This document shows, in pieces, positions 8,952-18,060 of a stretch of 64,000 bases of DNA. This DNA comes from DATKJS01 sp050015275 (lineage in GTDB: Bacteria; Acidobacteriota; Aminicenantia; Aminicenantales; Saccharicenantaceae). A model generated the notes under the pieces. That model saw only the letters and a program-made list of their open reading frames with translations, did no database searches and was not told the DNA's origin. The DNA is taken from contig JBEKBS010000005.1 in assembly GCA_050015275.1 (NCBI GenBank), forward strand, positions 1 to 64,000. Direction: 5' to 3'. Made by a program: the position numbers and the translations under genes. How positions within the stretch are numbered: position 1 is the first letter of the stretch; every line of letters begins with the position of its first letter.

Positions 8952-11795
8952 TCAGAACATCAGCCGGAGTCCGACCCGGGCCCGCCGCGGAAGAGTGATC
9001 CCGTAGAGGTCATGCCCGTCCGTGGAGGGAGTTTCTCCGGGGAAGTAGTCGTACCCGATGCGGGTCCCCCAGGACGTGATGGTGCTGGTGTTGAACACGT
9101 TGAAGACGTCCAGGATGATGCCCAGCTGGTATTTTCTGGCGAGGTTGAAGACCTTCTCCAGCCGGAGGTCGAGCTGCGTGTCAAACGGGTAATGATATTT
9201 CCCGGTCTCCTCGACATTGAAGGTCACTCGGCCCTGGGCCAGCCTGGCGGAGCGGACGCGGGTCGTCCACGAATCGCCCGAGATCGCGTGGAAGTAGGCG
9301 TTGAAGTGGATATCGAACGGCATGACGTAGGTCCCCTGGATCTTGATCATGTGGGTCGGGTTATAGGTGCAGTTGCCCGGCCCGAGGATGGGCGTCCCGT
9401 CCGCGTTGAAGCCGCTGATGAAGAAGTTGGGATCGAAAACCCAGTTCGTACTCGACGAAGCGCCGTAGCCGATGTCGTCGGAGCCGGCGTTGTCCAGAGT
9501 CCCGTAGGCCCTTGAATAGACGTAGGAGGCCAGGACCTGCCAGCGGTTGGAGAAGCGCTTGTTGAAGAGGAATTCCCAACCCCAGTACTTCCGGTAGACA
9601 GGGACGGGGACCCCGTTCTCGCCTTGGGCGAGGTTCGTGATCACGAAGTCGTGGGTGTCCCCCGACGTCAGCTCATAAATCGAGAAGTACCGGTCGAGGG
9701 CCGAGTTGTAGACCTGAGTGAGCTCCCAGGTCGCGGCGTTGTCGATCGCGCCGACAGGGTTTTTCCAAGCCCGGTTGATGTACGTCACCGAGAACGAGGT
9801 GTCCTTGAACAGCTCCCGTTCGATGCCGACGGTGAACTGGCTGAGATAGGGCTGCTTGATGCCGGGGGCCAGGTTCCAGATGCCGTGGGCGGTATCCTGG
9901 TACTCGATCCATTCGCCCGGCAGCCCCGCCCCCTCTGTCGGGACCCAGTAATACTTGATCTTGTCGGAAAAGTTGTTGTTGAGGCGGTCCAGGAAGTAGG
10001 AGTACATGGCTTCGGTGAACTGGCCGTAATGGGCTTTGAGGATGGTCGTCTTGTCTCCGAGCAGGTCGAAAGTGAAACCGATGCGGGGGGCGATCCGGTG
10101 CGTATTCCAGGGCGTCCCCGGGCGGTCCTGGACGCTCCCCCAGTTCTGGCTGAAGCGGAGGCCGAGGTTGACGTTCAGGCGCTTGCCGACCTGCCAGGAA
10201 TCCTGGGCGAAGGCCTCCAGCCGGACAAACTTGGTCGTGACATCGTATCCGGCGTATTGCGTCGCCAGGTAATTCCCGATGTTCGGATAGCCCCAGTATC
10301 CCCAGTAATCCTCGTAATACCAGTGGTTTGCCCCGGTATAATGCATGAGGTCGTGGACGATCGAGTGTTCGAACTCGACGCCGAACTTGAACTCGTGGTT
10401 GCCCTCGAGGAAGTTCTCCGCGTAATGTGTCAGGCTGGCGTTGGCTTGGTAGCGGGTCCGCGGATGAGCGGACCAAGCCCCCCAGCTGTCGTGGAGCTTG
10501 TTGCCGCTTCCGTCCCCCGGGACCTCGTCGTTATCATAAAAGTGCCCGCTGACGTCATGACCGGTCTGGGGCTCCAGGGTGTATTGCCCGTTGAAGAAAG
10601 CGCCTTTGACGTCGAAGAACGTCTGGGGGCTGAGGATATCGGTCAGGTTGAAGTTGACGACCCACTCGGGACCCGTTTCGGACTCGGTCGCTTCGGGGAG
10701 GACGGTCGAACTGGCCCCGCGGTTCGTGCGCGAGTAATTGTCCCGCTCGACCGACAGGCTCATGTTGATCTTGGAGCTGATCTGAGATGTCAGCTTGAAG
10801 AAGCCGCGGGGCTCGTTGTACCGGTCGGCGAGCGGCTTTCCCGTCGTGGGATCATCGAAGCCCGTCGGATAATTCCACATGCGGTAGAGTTGAGCGCCGC
10901 CATAGAACCAGAGTTTGTCCTTGACGATCGGTCCGCCGAGGTGGATGTTGGCGTCGTACATCGATTGGTTCGGGGCCGTGATGGACCCGAAATCCTGGGC
11001 GTAGGGGCCGCCGTTGTTTCCCTGCCAGAAGTTCTTCGGCCAGTCGGACTTCTTTCCCTGGAAGACCATTTCGACGTGGCCCGAGAAGGCGTTCCCGCCG
11101 GACTTCGTGATCAGGTTGAAAATGACGCCCGTGAAGGCGCCGTACTCGGCCGGAAGCCCGATGCCCATGACCTTGGCCTCCTCGATGATATTGTGATCGA
11201 GGAAGACCCAGGCCGTTCCTCCCGCGGGGTCCCCGACTCCCACCCCGTCCATCTGCCAGGAAATGCCCGTGCCGTTCGAGGCGCCGTAGGCCGTGTCCTC
11301 ATTGACGCCCGGGGCCAGATTCACGATGTCGGACGTGAACTGGCTGTAAGGGATGTTGCGGAGGATCTCGTTGCCCAGGGTCACCGAGGCCGTTTCCGTC
11401 GACTTGACGTCCACCGTCGGAGATTTGGCGATGACGGTGACCTGCTCCGCGACCTTAGCCAGGTGCAGGGAGAAATCGACCGTCAGGGTCACCGTCGTCG
11501 TCAGGCGGATGTTCTCCTGGACCGACGCCACGAAGCCCTGGAGCTCGGCCTTTAAGGTGTAGACGCCCGGAGGCAGGGCCGGGAAGCGGAACTCCCCCAA
11601 CGAGTCGGAAACGAAAGTCCGAACACCCATCAGGTTCGGGCTCGTTAGCGTCAGGTTGGCGCCGGGCAGGGCGCTGCCCTGGTCGTCTGCTACGCGGCCC
11701 TGAATGGCTCCGGTCTGGCGCGACTGGGAGAAGGAGAAGACGGAGGCAAGGAGCATGATGACAACCGAAATGATGAACGCTTCTTTCAATCTCAT
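8952..11795 (-). CDS. Oar-like TonB-dependent outer-membrane receptor 1, 947 aa
   Basis: A signal peptide (RLKEAFIISVVIMLLAS...FSFSQ) precedes a carboxypeptidase-regulatory-like domain (about 25-105, GAIQGRVADDQGSALPGA), a plug domain (about 115-240, with SVTLGNEILRNIPYSQF) and a 22-stranded-type barrel ending in the typical aromatic C-terminus RARVGLRLMF. Such proteins take up bulky ligands, often glycans or peptides, across the outer membrane; the substrate cannot be told from sequence. I chose the ATG at 11795 over a GTG at 11807 because GGAGGG lies 4 bases before that ATG and overlaps the GTG frame. Transcription appears to start about 220 bases upstream, giving a long structured leader. 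The next gene upstream is a close paralogue. Confidence 0.9.
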   Translation of the reverse strand: MRLKEAFIISVVIMLLASVFSFSQSRQTGAIQGRVADDQGSALPGANLTLTSPNLMGVRTFVSDSLGEFRFPALPPGVYTLKAELQGFVASVQENIRLTTTVTLTVDFSLHLAKVAEQVTVIAKSPTVDVKSTETASVTLGNEILRNIPYSQFTSDIVNLAPGVNEDTAYGASNGTGISWQMDGVGVGDPAGGTAWVFLDHNIIEEAKVMGIGLPAEYGAFTGVIFNLITKSGGNAFSGHVEMVFQGKKSDWPKNFWQGNNGGPYAQDFGSITAPNQSMYDANIHLGGPIVKDKLWFYGGAQLYRMWNYPTGFDDPTTGKPLADRYNEPRGFFKLTSQISSKINMSLSVERDNYSRTNRGASSTVLPEATESETGPEWVVNFNLTDILSPQTFFDVKGAFFNGQYTLEPQTGHDVSGHFYDNDEVPGDGSGNKLHDSWGAWSAHPRTRYQANASLTHYAENFLEGNHEFKFGVEFEHSIVHDLMHYTGANHWYYEDYWGYWGYPNIGNYLATQYAGYDVTTKFVRLEAFAQDSWQVGKRLNVNLGLRFSQNWGSVQDRPGTPWNTHRIAPRIGFTFDLLGDKTTILKAHYGQFTEAMYSYFLDRLNNNFSDKIKYYWVPTEGAGLPGEWIEYQDTAHGIWNLAPGIKQPYLSQFTVGIERELFKDTSFSVTYINRAWKNPVGAIDNAATWELTQVYNSALDRYFSIYELTSGDTHDFVITNLAQGENGVPVPVYRKYWGWEFLFNKRFSNRWQVLASYVYSRAYGTLDNAGSDDIGYGASSSTNWVFDPNFFISGFNADGTPILGPGNCTYNPTHMIKIQGTYVMPFDIHFNAYFHAISGDSWTTRVRSARLAQGRVTFNVEETGKYHYPFDTQLDLRLEKVFNLARKYQLGIILDVFNVFNTSTITSWGTRIGYDYFPGETPSTDGHDLYGITLPRRARVGLRLMF

Positions 11796-12014
11796 GTGTC
11801 CCTCCACTCAATGCTGCCCATTTCTCTTGATCCGGGGATAAAATCTTGATGTGTGGTTCCTCTCTTCTATCTCACCTCCTTCATGATAGGGGGATAGTCA
11901 TGGCCCGGGGGCCGAGCTTGTGTGATAGGGATTCTAGAGGCCGGGATTGAGAATATAAGCCAGACGGCAGGTCAGCCGATGACGGTCTCTGGCTATCGGT
12001 ATCCCCATTATTTC
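11796..12014 (-). promoter_or_regulatory. Long structured 5' leader of receptor 1
   Basis: About 220 bases lie between the predicted transcription start and the ATG and hold no gene. There is a nested hairpin at 11993-11959 (outer arms GCCAGA/TCTGGC, inner arms CGGC/GCCG) and a G-rich/C-rich pair around 11905-11920. The stretch AGCCAGAGACC resembles part of a cobalamin riboswitch B12 box, but I do not find the other conserved cobalamin elements. AAGGAGGTGAG near 11875 is a strong ribosome-site-like sequence not followed by an obvious ORF. Confidence 0.4.
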
Positions 12015-12020
12015 TGGCTC

Positions 12021-12050
12021 ATTATCATAATAAATATTCGCCCGTGTCAA
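12021..12050 (-). promoter_or_regulatory. Promoter of receptor 1
   Basis: Minus-strand TTGACA (12050-12045), 18-base AT-rich spacer, GATAAT (12026-12021). It lies between the terminator of receptor 2 and the receptor 1 leader, so the two receptors are separately transcribed. Confidence 0.72.
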
Positions 12051-12078
12051 GCGATTTAAAATTTCCGGCGCCCGCCAT

Positions 12079-12110
12079 AAAAAAAGGGCGGCGGGATTCC
12101 CCGCCGCCCT
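12079..12110 (-). terminator. Terminator of receptor 2
   Basis: On the minus strand AGGGCGGCGGG and CCCGCCGCCCT form an 11-bp stem followed by a T-run. It starts 23 bases after the receptor 2 stop. Confidence 0.92.
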
Positions 12111-12133
12111 CGAAATCGAGGCTTCCGATCCGG

Positions 12134-14878
12134 TTAGAAGATCATCCGGATGCCCACGCGAGCCTGGCGCGGATTCAAGATGCCATAGAGATCGTGACCG
12201 CTCGTCGACGGAAAATCGCCCGGCGTCCAGTCATAGCCGATCCGCGTGCCCCAGGACGTGATGGTGTTGGCGTTGAACACGTTGAACACGTCGAGGATGA
12301 GGCCCAGCCGGTATTTCTTCGCCAGGGTGAAGATCTTCTCCAGCCGGATGTCCAGGGTCGTCTGCATGGCATAATGGTTTGTCCCACGGGGTTCGGTGAA
12401 GAACGTGACCCGTCCCTGGTTCAGGAGGTCCGTCAAGAATTGGGTCGTCCAGGCGTCGCCCGTAATGGCCCGGAAATAGGCGTTGAAGCTGACGTCGACC
12501 CAGGGGATGAGATAGGAGCCCTGGAGCTTGATCATGTTGGTCGGGTCGTTCGTCAGGTGGCCCTGGGCGAATATCCAGGTGTTCGGGTCCGTGGCGATGG
12601 TGAACCGTCCGAAGTCGGCCGCCATATCGTTGTTGATCGTCCCCGTCGCCCGGGAGAGAACGTAGGACGCCAGGAGCTGCCAGCGGTTGGAGAACCTCTT
12701 GTTGAACAGGACCTCGAGGCCCTCGTACTTGCGGACGGGATTGAGGAGGACCCAGGGGCTGCTGGCCGTCGTGTAGTTCGTGATCAGGTAATCGTGCGTG
12801 TTCACGGTCTCCGGGGTCCGCTCGTAGATCGTGAACGTTTGGCCAAGGTCCGGCACGGTGACCTGGATCGGGGTATAATCGGCGTCCCGGTCGACGACAC
12901 CGATCAGGTTTTTCCACGTCCGGTTGATGTAGGTCACGCTGAGGGACGAATCCTTGAAAAGCTCCCGCTCGATGCCGACCGTGAACTGCTCCATGTAAGG
13001 ATGCTTGATGTTCGGGTCCATGTGGAACAGATTCTCGTGGACCGTGCGCAGGAATTCGTCCCATTGTCCGGCCCCCGAGTCCCATTCGTAGCCGACGTAA
13101 TCGGTATAGGCCGAGGCCGGGTTCATCCGGTCGAGGTAGTAGGCCAGCATGGCCTCGGTGAACTGGCCGTAGTGGGCCTTGAGGATGGTCGTCTTGTCGC
13201 CGAGAAGGTCGAAAGTGAACCCGATACGGGGGGCGATCCGGCCGGCGTCGTACATGTTTCCGCTGACGCCCTTGACCTGGCCCCAATTCTGGCTGAGCCG
13301 GACGCCGGCATTGATGTTCAGCCGCTTTGTGATCTGCCAGGAATCCTGGAGGAAGCCCTCGAGCCGCGTATAACGGGTGTTGGCGTCATAGCCGCCGTAT
13401 TGATACGCGAGGTAGGGCTGCCCCCCGTAATCGAAATACCTGACGGAGTTGCCCAGCGGCCCTCCTGTTCCCGTATAGCCCCAGCGGTCACGGATGGTCG
13501 AGCGCTCGAGCTCGGCGCCGAACTTGAACTCGTGGCTGCCCTTGATGAAGTCCTCGACGTAGTGCGTCAGGCTGGCGTTGGCCTGGAAACGGCTCCGGTC
13601 GGCGTAGAAGTAATATCCCGAGCTGTCTCTCAGCATGTTGTCGGCGTAATCGAAATGCGAGTAGATGTCTTTGCCGGCGACCGGGTTGAGATAGTAGTAG
13701 CCGCTGAAATAGGCCGCCTTGACGTCGAAGAACGTAGTGGGGCTGAGGATCTGGGTCAGGCTGAAGTTGGCGACGACTTCGGGCGAGTCCTGGGTGACCG
13801 TCGCCTCGGGCGAGACCGTGGCCGATCCGTCGCGGTTGACACCCTTGTAGTTGTCAATTTCGACCGAGGCGGTGATATTCAGGTTATGGGTGAGCTGGGC
13901 CGTCAGCTTGGCGAAACCGCGGGGCTGCTTGTAGTCCACGGCCTGGGGGAAGCCCGTGGGGTAGTCCTGCGAGCGGTAGTACTGGAGCCCCGCGTAGAAC
14001 CAGAGCTTGTCCCGGACGATGGGCCCGCCCAGGTGCGCGTTCATGTCGAGAAGTTTCGAGAGAGGGGACGTCAGCCCCGGGAAATCCGCCGCATAGGCCT
14101 GGTTATTCGTGGTCTGCCAGAGTCCGTTCGGCCAGTCGCCCGCCTTGCCCTGGAAATTGAGCTCGACGTGACCCGCGAACTGGTTGCCGCCGGACTTGGT
14201 GACAAGGTTGAAAATGACCCCCGTGAAATTGCCGTATTCCGCCGGGAGGCCGACGCCCATGACCTTGGCTTCCTCGATGATGTTGTGATCGAGGAAGACC
14301 CAGGCCGACCCTCCCTCCGGGTCGGCGACGTTGACGCCGTCCATGGAATAAGCGATGCCCGTGTCCTGGGAGCCGCCGTAGGCGACGTTGTTGTTGACGC
14401 CCGGCGCCATGTTGACGATGTCCGCGGTGAACTGGGAATAGGGGATGTTGCGCAGGACCTCGTTGCTGAGGGTCACGGAGGCCGTCTCCGTCGACTTGAC
14501 GTCCACGGTCGGGGATTGGGCCACGACCGTGACCTGCTCGGCCAGGGTCGATTGCTTCATCTTGATGTCCGCGGTCAGGGTCGTCGTCGTCGTCAGGCGG
14601 ATCTGTTCCCGGAGGACCGTCCCGAAGCCCTGGAGCTCGGCCTTGATCTGGTACTCTCCCGGGGGCAGGGCCGGGAACCTGAACTCGCCGCTGGCGCCGG
14701 TGACGAACGTGCGGCCTCCCATGAGGTTTCCGCCGGAGAGCGTCACGTTGACGCCGGGCAGGGGCGCGTTTTGCTCGTCGGTGACGACGCCGCGGATGGC
14801 GCCTGTCTCCCTGGACTGGGCAAGAGCGATCGAGGCGAGAGCGACGACGATCACGATAATCAGAAACGGTCTTTTCAC
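12134..14878 (-). CDS. Oar-like TonB-dependent outer-membrane receptor 2, 914 aa
   Basis: Paralogue of the downstream receptor with the same plan: signal peptide (FLIIVIVVALASIALAQ), carboxypeptidase-regulatory domain (about 22-105, GAIRGVVTDEQNAPLPG), plug (about 115-235) and a large barrel ending RQARVGIRMIF. Both share AVFLDHNIIEEAKVMG-like and PAEYG.FTGVIFN stretches almost unchanged, while loops in the barrel differ, which suggests tandem duplication and divergence in ligand range. The start is GTG at 14878, with GGAGGGG 5 bases upstream. Its own promoter (14939-14911) gives a short leader, unlike receptor 1. It is divergent from the GWxTD gene. Confidence 0.9.
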   Translation of the reverse strand: MKRPFLIIVIVVALASIALAQSRETGAIRGVVTDEQNAPLPGVNVTLSGGNLMGGRTFVTGASGEFRFPALPPGEYQIKAELQGFGTVLREQIRLTTTTTLTADIKMKQSTLAEQVTVVAQSPTVDVKSTETASVTLSNEVLRNIPYSQFTADIVNMAPGVNNNVAYGGSQDTGIAYSMDGVNVADPEGGSAWVFLDHNIIEEAKVMGVGLPAEYGNFTGVIFNLVTKSGGNQFAGHVELNFQGKAGDWPNGLWQTTNNQAYAADFPGLTSPLSKLLDMNAHLGGPIVRDKLWFYAGLQYYRSQDYPTGFPQAVDYKQPRGFAKLTAQLTHNLNITASVEIDNYKGVNRDGSATVSPEATVTQDSPEVVANFSLTQILSPTTFFDVKAAYFSGYYYLNPVAGKDIYSHFDYADNMLRDSSGYYFYADRSRFQANASLTHYVEDFIKGSHEFKFGAELERSTIRDRWGYTGTGGPLGNSVRYFDYGGQPYLAYQYGGYDANTRYTRLEGFLQDSWQITKRLNINAGVRLSQNWGQVKGVSGNMYDAGRIAPRIGFTFDLLGDKTTILKAHYGQFTEAMLAYYLDRMNPASAYTDYVGYEWDSGAGQWDEFLRTVHENLFHMDPNIKHPYMEQFTVGIERELFKDSSLSVTYINRTWKNLIGVVDRDADYTPIQVTVPDLGQTFTIYERTPETVNTHDYLITNYTTASSPWVLLNPVRKYEGLEVLFNKRFSNRWQLLASYVLSRATGTINNDMAADFGRFTIATDPNTWIFAQGHLTNDPTNMIKLQGSYLIPWVDVSFNAYFRAITGDAWTTQFLTDLLNQGRVTFFTEPRGTNHYAMQTTLDIRLEKIFTLAKKYRLGLILDVFNVFNANTITSWGTRIGYDWTPGDFPSTSGHDLYGILNPRQARVGIRMIF

Positions 14879-14910
14879 GATGTCCCCTCCTCATCGAACG
14901 AATTTTCTTA

Positions 14911-14939
14911 AAGTTAGCCAATTTCCCGCGGCTTTGCAA
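14911..14939 (-). promoter_or_regulatory. Promoter of receptor 2
   Basis: Minus-strand TTGCAA (14939-14934), 17-base spacer, TAACTT (14916-14911), followed 33 bases later by the GTG start. Confidence 0.6.
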
Positions 14940-14971
14940 GCGGAATTTTCGGCCGGCTAAGCCCTCCGGAT

Positions 14972-15000
14972 TTGAATCTTCCGGGGGGGTGTGTTATCTT
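14972..15000 (+). promoter_or_regulatory. Promoter of the GWxTD/TPR gene, apparently leaderless
   Basis: TTGAAT (14972-14977), 17-base spacer, TATCTT (14995-15000). Only six bases separate the -10 box from ATGATG at 15007, so transcription should begin at or next to the start codon. No ribosome site is suitably placed. Confidence 0.62.
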
Positions 15001-15006
15001 TGCTTT

Positions 15007-17097
15007 ATGATGAGTCCGAAGCGGGTCCCGACGGCTTTCGGAGCCGTCCTCCTGGTCCTTTTCGCCTGCCTCTTCCCGGGGTCCCTTCTTTCCCAGGACA
15101 AGATGACCCCCGATCAGAAGACCTGGCTCGAGGACGTCTCGCCGATCATCACGAAAATGGAGCGCGAAGTCTTTCTCAAGCTTCGGACCAACGCCGAGCG
15201 GGACAAGTTCATCGTTTTCTTCTGGAGGATGCGCGACCCGACCCCCGACACGACGGAAAACGAGTTCAAAAAGGAATACATGGGACGGGTCCGGTTCGCC
15301 GACCAGACCTTCGGGCACGAATCGCCCAAGCGCGGCAGCCAGACCGAGCGCGGCTATTTTTATCTTCTCCTCGGGCCTCCGCTCGAACGCCATTTCTACA
15401 CCACGAATTCCGAGATCTATCCTCTGGAGCTCTGGTTCTACAAGGGGGCGCAGGAATACGGCCTGCCCGATTATTTCTACCTCATCTTTTATCAGCCCGA
15501 GGGGCTCGGAGACTACCGCCTCTTCTCTCCGGGCATCGAGGGCCCGGAGAAGCTCGTCATCCCCCAGATGTCCGTCGATACGAGCCAGCGTTCGACGGCC
15601 TACCAGATCATCAAGGAGAAGGTCAATTCCGAGCTTGCGTCCGCGACCATCAGCTATCTCCCGGGAGACCGGCCCGGCGGCCTCGGCAGCTTCTCCTCGG
15701 ATAATATCCTGGCCTCCATCAAGCAGCTCCCGGAGAAGAAGTACTCGGATGCCTATGCCCGTTCTTATCTTTCCTACAAGGATTTCATCGAAACGGAGTA
15801 CGCCGACCACTTCCTCAGCAGCGCCTTCCAGGCGAAGGTCCTCAAGGCCGGCGGACAGCCCTTCCTCCATTGGGCCATCGAACCGGAGAAGATGAATTTC
15901 GGGACCCAGGCGAGCTCGATCTATGCCAGCTTCGAGCTCGTGTTGAGGCTGGAAAACTCCCGGGGGCTTCCCATTTTCGAGAGGACCGAGGAGATCCCGC
16001 TCAAGCTGACGGCCGAGCAGTACAAGGCCCACGAGCGCCAGCGTTTCGCCTTTCAGGACCTCCTCGCCGTCATCCCCGGCGAGTACAGGGCCCTCTTTCT
16101 CCTGAAAAACAAAACGGCTAAGGATTTTACGTCCTTCGAGTTCAAGATCTCGATCCCCGGGGCCGGCCAGTCCCGGCTCAGCTCCCCCCTCCTCTTCCAC
16201 AGCCGGGAGGCGGTCCCCGAGGCCCAGAGAGCGAATCTCATGGCGTTCACCTTGGGCGGCTTCCAGTATCTCATCGGCGCCCGGAACGAGTTCCTTCCGG
16301 CCGAGACGCTCGGTGTTTGTTTTCAAGCCTGGAACGTTGCCGGCCTGAAACTCCCCGGCCCGCCCTCGTTCGTCCTTGAGATCTTCTCGGTCGAAACCGG
16401 CAAGAGCCTGGGGAGCTATCCTCTCCCAGAAGCGATCGCCGCAGGGGACGACCCCTCGACCGTTACCGTGATGGGGAACTTTTCCCTGTCAGGGGTCAAG
16501 CCCGGCTATTACAGGGCCGAGGTATCGGCCCTGGCCCCGTCCGGGCAAAAAGTCCTCTCGGACAAGGAGAACTTCATCGTTCTCGCCCAGCCGTATCCGT
16601 TCTTGCCCTGGGTTTATGCCAGGATGCACGGTCCGTTCCCCGGCGCGGAACACCTCCGCGTCCTGGGGACCCAATATTTCCTGGCGCAGGATTATGGCCG
16701 CGCCCGGGGCGCCCTGGAGGGGGCCCTGCGGGCAAAGGATGATCCGGCCTCCCGCCTCCTTCTGGCCAAGTCCCTTTTCGGGCTCGGCCGCTTCCAGGAG
16801 TCCCTCGACCAGGCCCTTCCTCTTTACGAGCGCGCCCCCGACCGCGAGGCGGGCAAGGTCATCGCCCTCGACTACGCGGCTCTCAAAGATTGGACATCCG
16901 CCTTGAACTATCTCGAAAAGCTCATGGCCGAGGCCACCGAGGTCAGCGTCCTGAACCTGGCGGCGGAGGGCTATTTGAACCTCGGCCGGCCCGAGAAGGC
17001 TCTGCCGCTCCTGCAGAAGTCATTATCCCTCGTCCCGGACCAGCCCCCGATCAAGGATTTGGAAGAAAAAACGAGACGGCGGTTGGGACAAAAATAG
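15007..17097 (+). CDS. Secreted GWxTD-family protein with TPR C-terminus, 696 aa
   Basis: A signal peptide (residues about 8-30) is followed by the conserved front of the GWxTD domain: FWRMRDPTP (about 72-80), NEFKKEYMGRVRFAD, and the signature region, here GSQTERGYFYLLLGPP (110-125), so the namesake GWxTD is degenerate (Trp and Asp both lost). A beta-rich middle region of unknown fold follows, then TPR-like helices from about residue 530. The GWxTD domain is found in Acidobacteriota, Aminicenantes and relatives and has no known function. A GTG at 14989 is in frame but lies within the promoter, so the ATG at 15007 is preferred. It heads a probable operon with the next two genes (gaps of 10 and 35 bases). 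Confidence 0.75.
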   Translation: MMSPKRVPTAFGAVLLVLFACLFPGSLLSQDKMTPDQKTWLEDVSPIITKMEREVFLKLRTNAERDKFIVFFWRMRDPTPDTTENEFKKEYMGRVRFADQTFGHESPKRGSQTERGYFYLLLGPPLERHFYTTNSEIYPLELWFYKGAQEYGLPDYFYLIFYQPEGLGDYRLFSPGIEGPEKLVIPQMSVDTSQRSTAYQIIKEKVNSELASATISYLPGDRPGGLGSFSSDNILASIKQLPEKKYSDAYARSYLSYKDFIETEYADHFLSSAFQAKVLKAGGQPFLHWAIEPEKMNFGTQASSIYASFELVLRLENSRGLPIFERTEEIPLKLTAEQYKAHERQRFAFQDLLAVIPGEYRALFLLKNKTAKDFTSFEFKISIPGAGQSRLSSPLLFHSREAVPEAQRANLMAFTLGGFQYLIGARNEFLPAETLGVCFQAWNVAGLKLPGPPSFVLEIFSVETGKSLGSYPLPEAIAAGDDPSTVTVMGNFSLSGVKPGYYRAEVSALAPSGQKVLSDKENFIVLAQPYPFLPWVYARMHGPFPGAEHLRVLGTQYFLAQDYGRARGALEGALRAKDDPASRLLLAKSLFGLGRFQESLDQALPLYERAPDREAGKVIALDYAALKDWTSALNYLEKLMAEATEVSVLNLAAEGYLNLGRPEKALPLLQKSLSLVPDQPPIKDLEEKTRRRLGQK

Positions 17098-17107
17098 GAG
17101 AATCGTC

Positions 17108-18025
17108 ATGATCAGAAGGTCCGCGTTCGCCACGGTCTTCTTGGCCTTCGCTCTCGCCGCGGCCTGGGGGCAAACCCAGGGGCGGATCGAAGGCCAGGTC
17201 CTGGACCCCGCCGGGAACTCCCTCGAAAAAGTGGCGGTCAGCATCGTCTCCCAAAGAACGGCAAGTGTTCATTACGAGATTTCGACCGATAAGGGGGGTA
17301 AATTCATCCAGGTCGGGCTCACGCCCGGCAATTATCTCGTCAACTTCAGGAAAGAGGGTTTCGCCCCTGCGTCCAAGGAAATCCACGTCGGCATCGACGA
17401 GACGACCCGGATCGACATGCAGCTGAAGACCGTGGAAGCGGCTCTCCAAAAGACGCTGTCCGAGGCCGACAACCTGTTCCTGAAGGGGAACAAGCTCTTC
17501 GCAGAACAGAAATTCCCGGAGGCCTCCGCCGCCTATAAGGAGGCCATCAAGCTGGACTCGGGGAACTGGCGGTATTATCTCAATCTCGGCCTCTCACAAA
17601 AGAGAATGAATCAGCCCGAGGAAAGCCTCGCGGCCCTCAAGAAGGCCGTCGAGCTCAACCCCGAAAGTCCCAGCGCCAACAAGGAGACCGGGGAAGCCCT
17701 GGCCCGGGCGGGCAGCCTCGCCGAGGCCAAGCCGTATTATGAAAAGGCGGTGAGCCTCAGCCCCGACGACGCCGACGCCCATTTCAATCTGGGCCTTTGC
17801 CTCAGCGGCAGCGGCGAGCCCGAGGCCGCCTTCGCCCAGTTCGAGAAGGCCGTCGAGCTCAAGCCCGGCTCCGCGGACGCCTATTACCAGCTGGGATTGT
17901 CCTGCATCAACCTCCAGAAGAACGAGAAAGCGGTCGCCGCCTTCGAGAGCTATCTCAAGATCGACCCTGATTCGCCGCGGGCGGTCCAGGTCAAAGCCTT
18001 CCTGGACTTCCTGAAGAAGAAATAG
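17108..18025 (+). CDS. Secreted carboxypeptidase-regulatory/TPR protein, 305 aa
   Basis: A signal peptide (RRSAFATVFLAFALAAAWG) leads to a carboxypeptidase-regulatory-like beta-sandwich (about 22-100: GRIEGQVLDPAGNSLEKVAVSI) and then about five TPR units (about 115-300). The same regulatory domain is found at the N-terminus of the two nearby receptors. The protein is probably periplasmic and could bridge a partner bound through its TPRs to an envelope assembly; this is inference. GGAGAATCGTC precedes the ATG, and the gene is 10 bases after the GWxTD/TPR gene, so co-transcription is likely. Confidence 0.82.
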   Translation: MIRRSAFATVFLAFALAAAWGQTQGRIEGQVLDPAGNSLEKVAVSIVSQRTASVHYEISTDKGGKFIQVGLTPGNYLVNFRKEGFAPASKEIHVGIDETTRIDMQLKTVEAALQKTLSEADNLFLKGNKLFAEQKFPEASAAYKEAIKLDSGNWRYYLNLGLSQKRMNQPEESLAALKKAVELNPESPSANKETGEALARAGSLAEAKPYYEKAVSLSPDDADAHFNLGLCLSGSGEPEAAFAQFEKAVELKPGSADAYYQLGLSCINLQKNEKAVAAFESYLKIDPDSPRAVQVKAFLDFLKKK

Positions 18026-18060
18026 GCCGGCCCGGGGGTCGCGCCGGCGGGGAGGTGGTC

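Noticed and set aside
11981..11994. Cobalamin riboswitch in the receptor 1 leader
   Set aside because: Only a fragment similar to the B12 box is present; the other conserved elements (such as GCCACTG) are not seen in the expected order.
12044..14911. A 955-codon open frame on the plus strand opposite receptor 2, and similar long antisense frames elsewhere (for example 6791-8938, 9624-11555, 53045-54898)
   Set aside because: They mirror real genes in GC-rich DNA; the deduced proteins are full of Arg/Gly/Asp/Val with no domain, while the opposite strand encodes recognised families.
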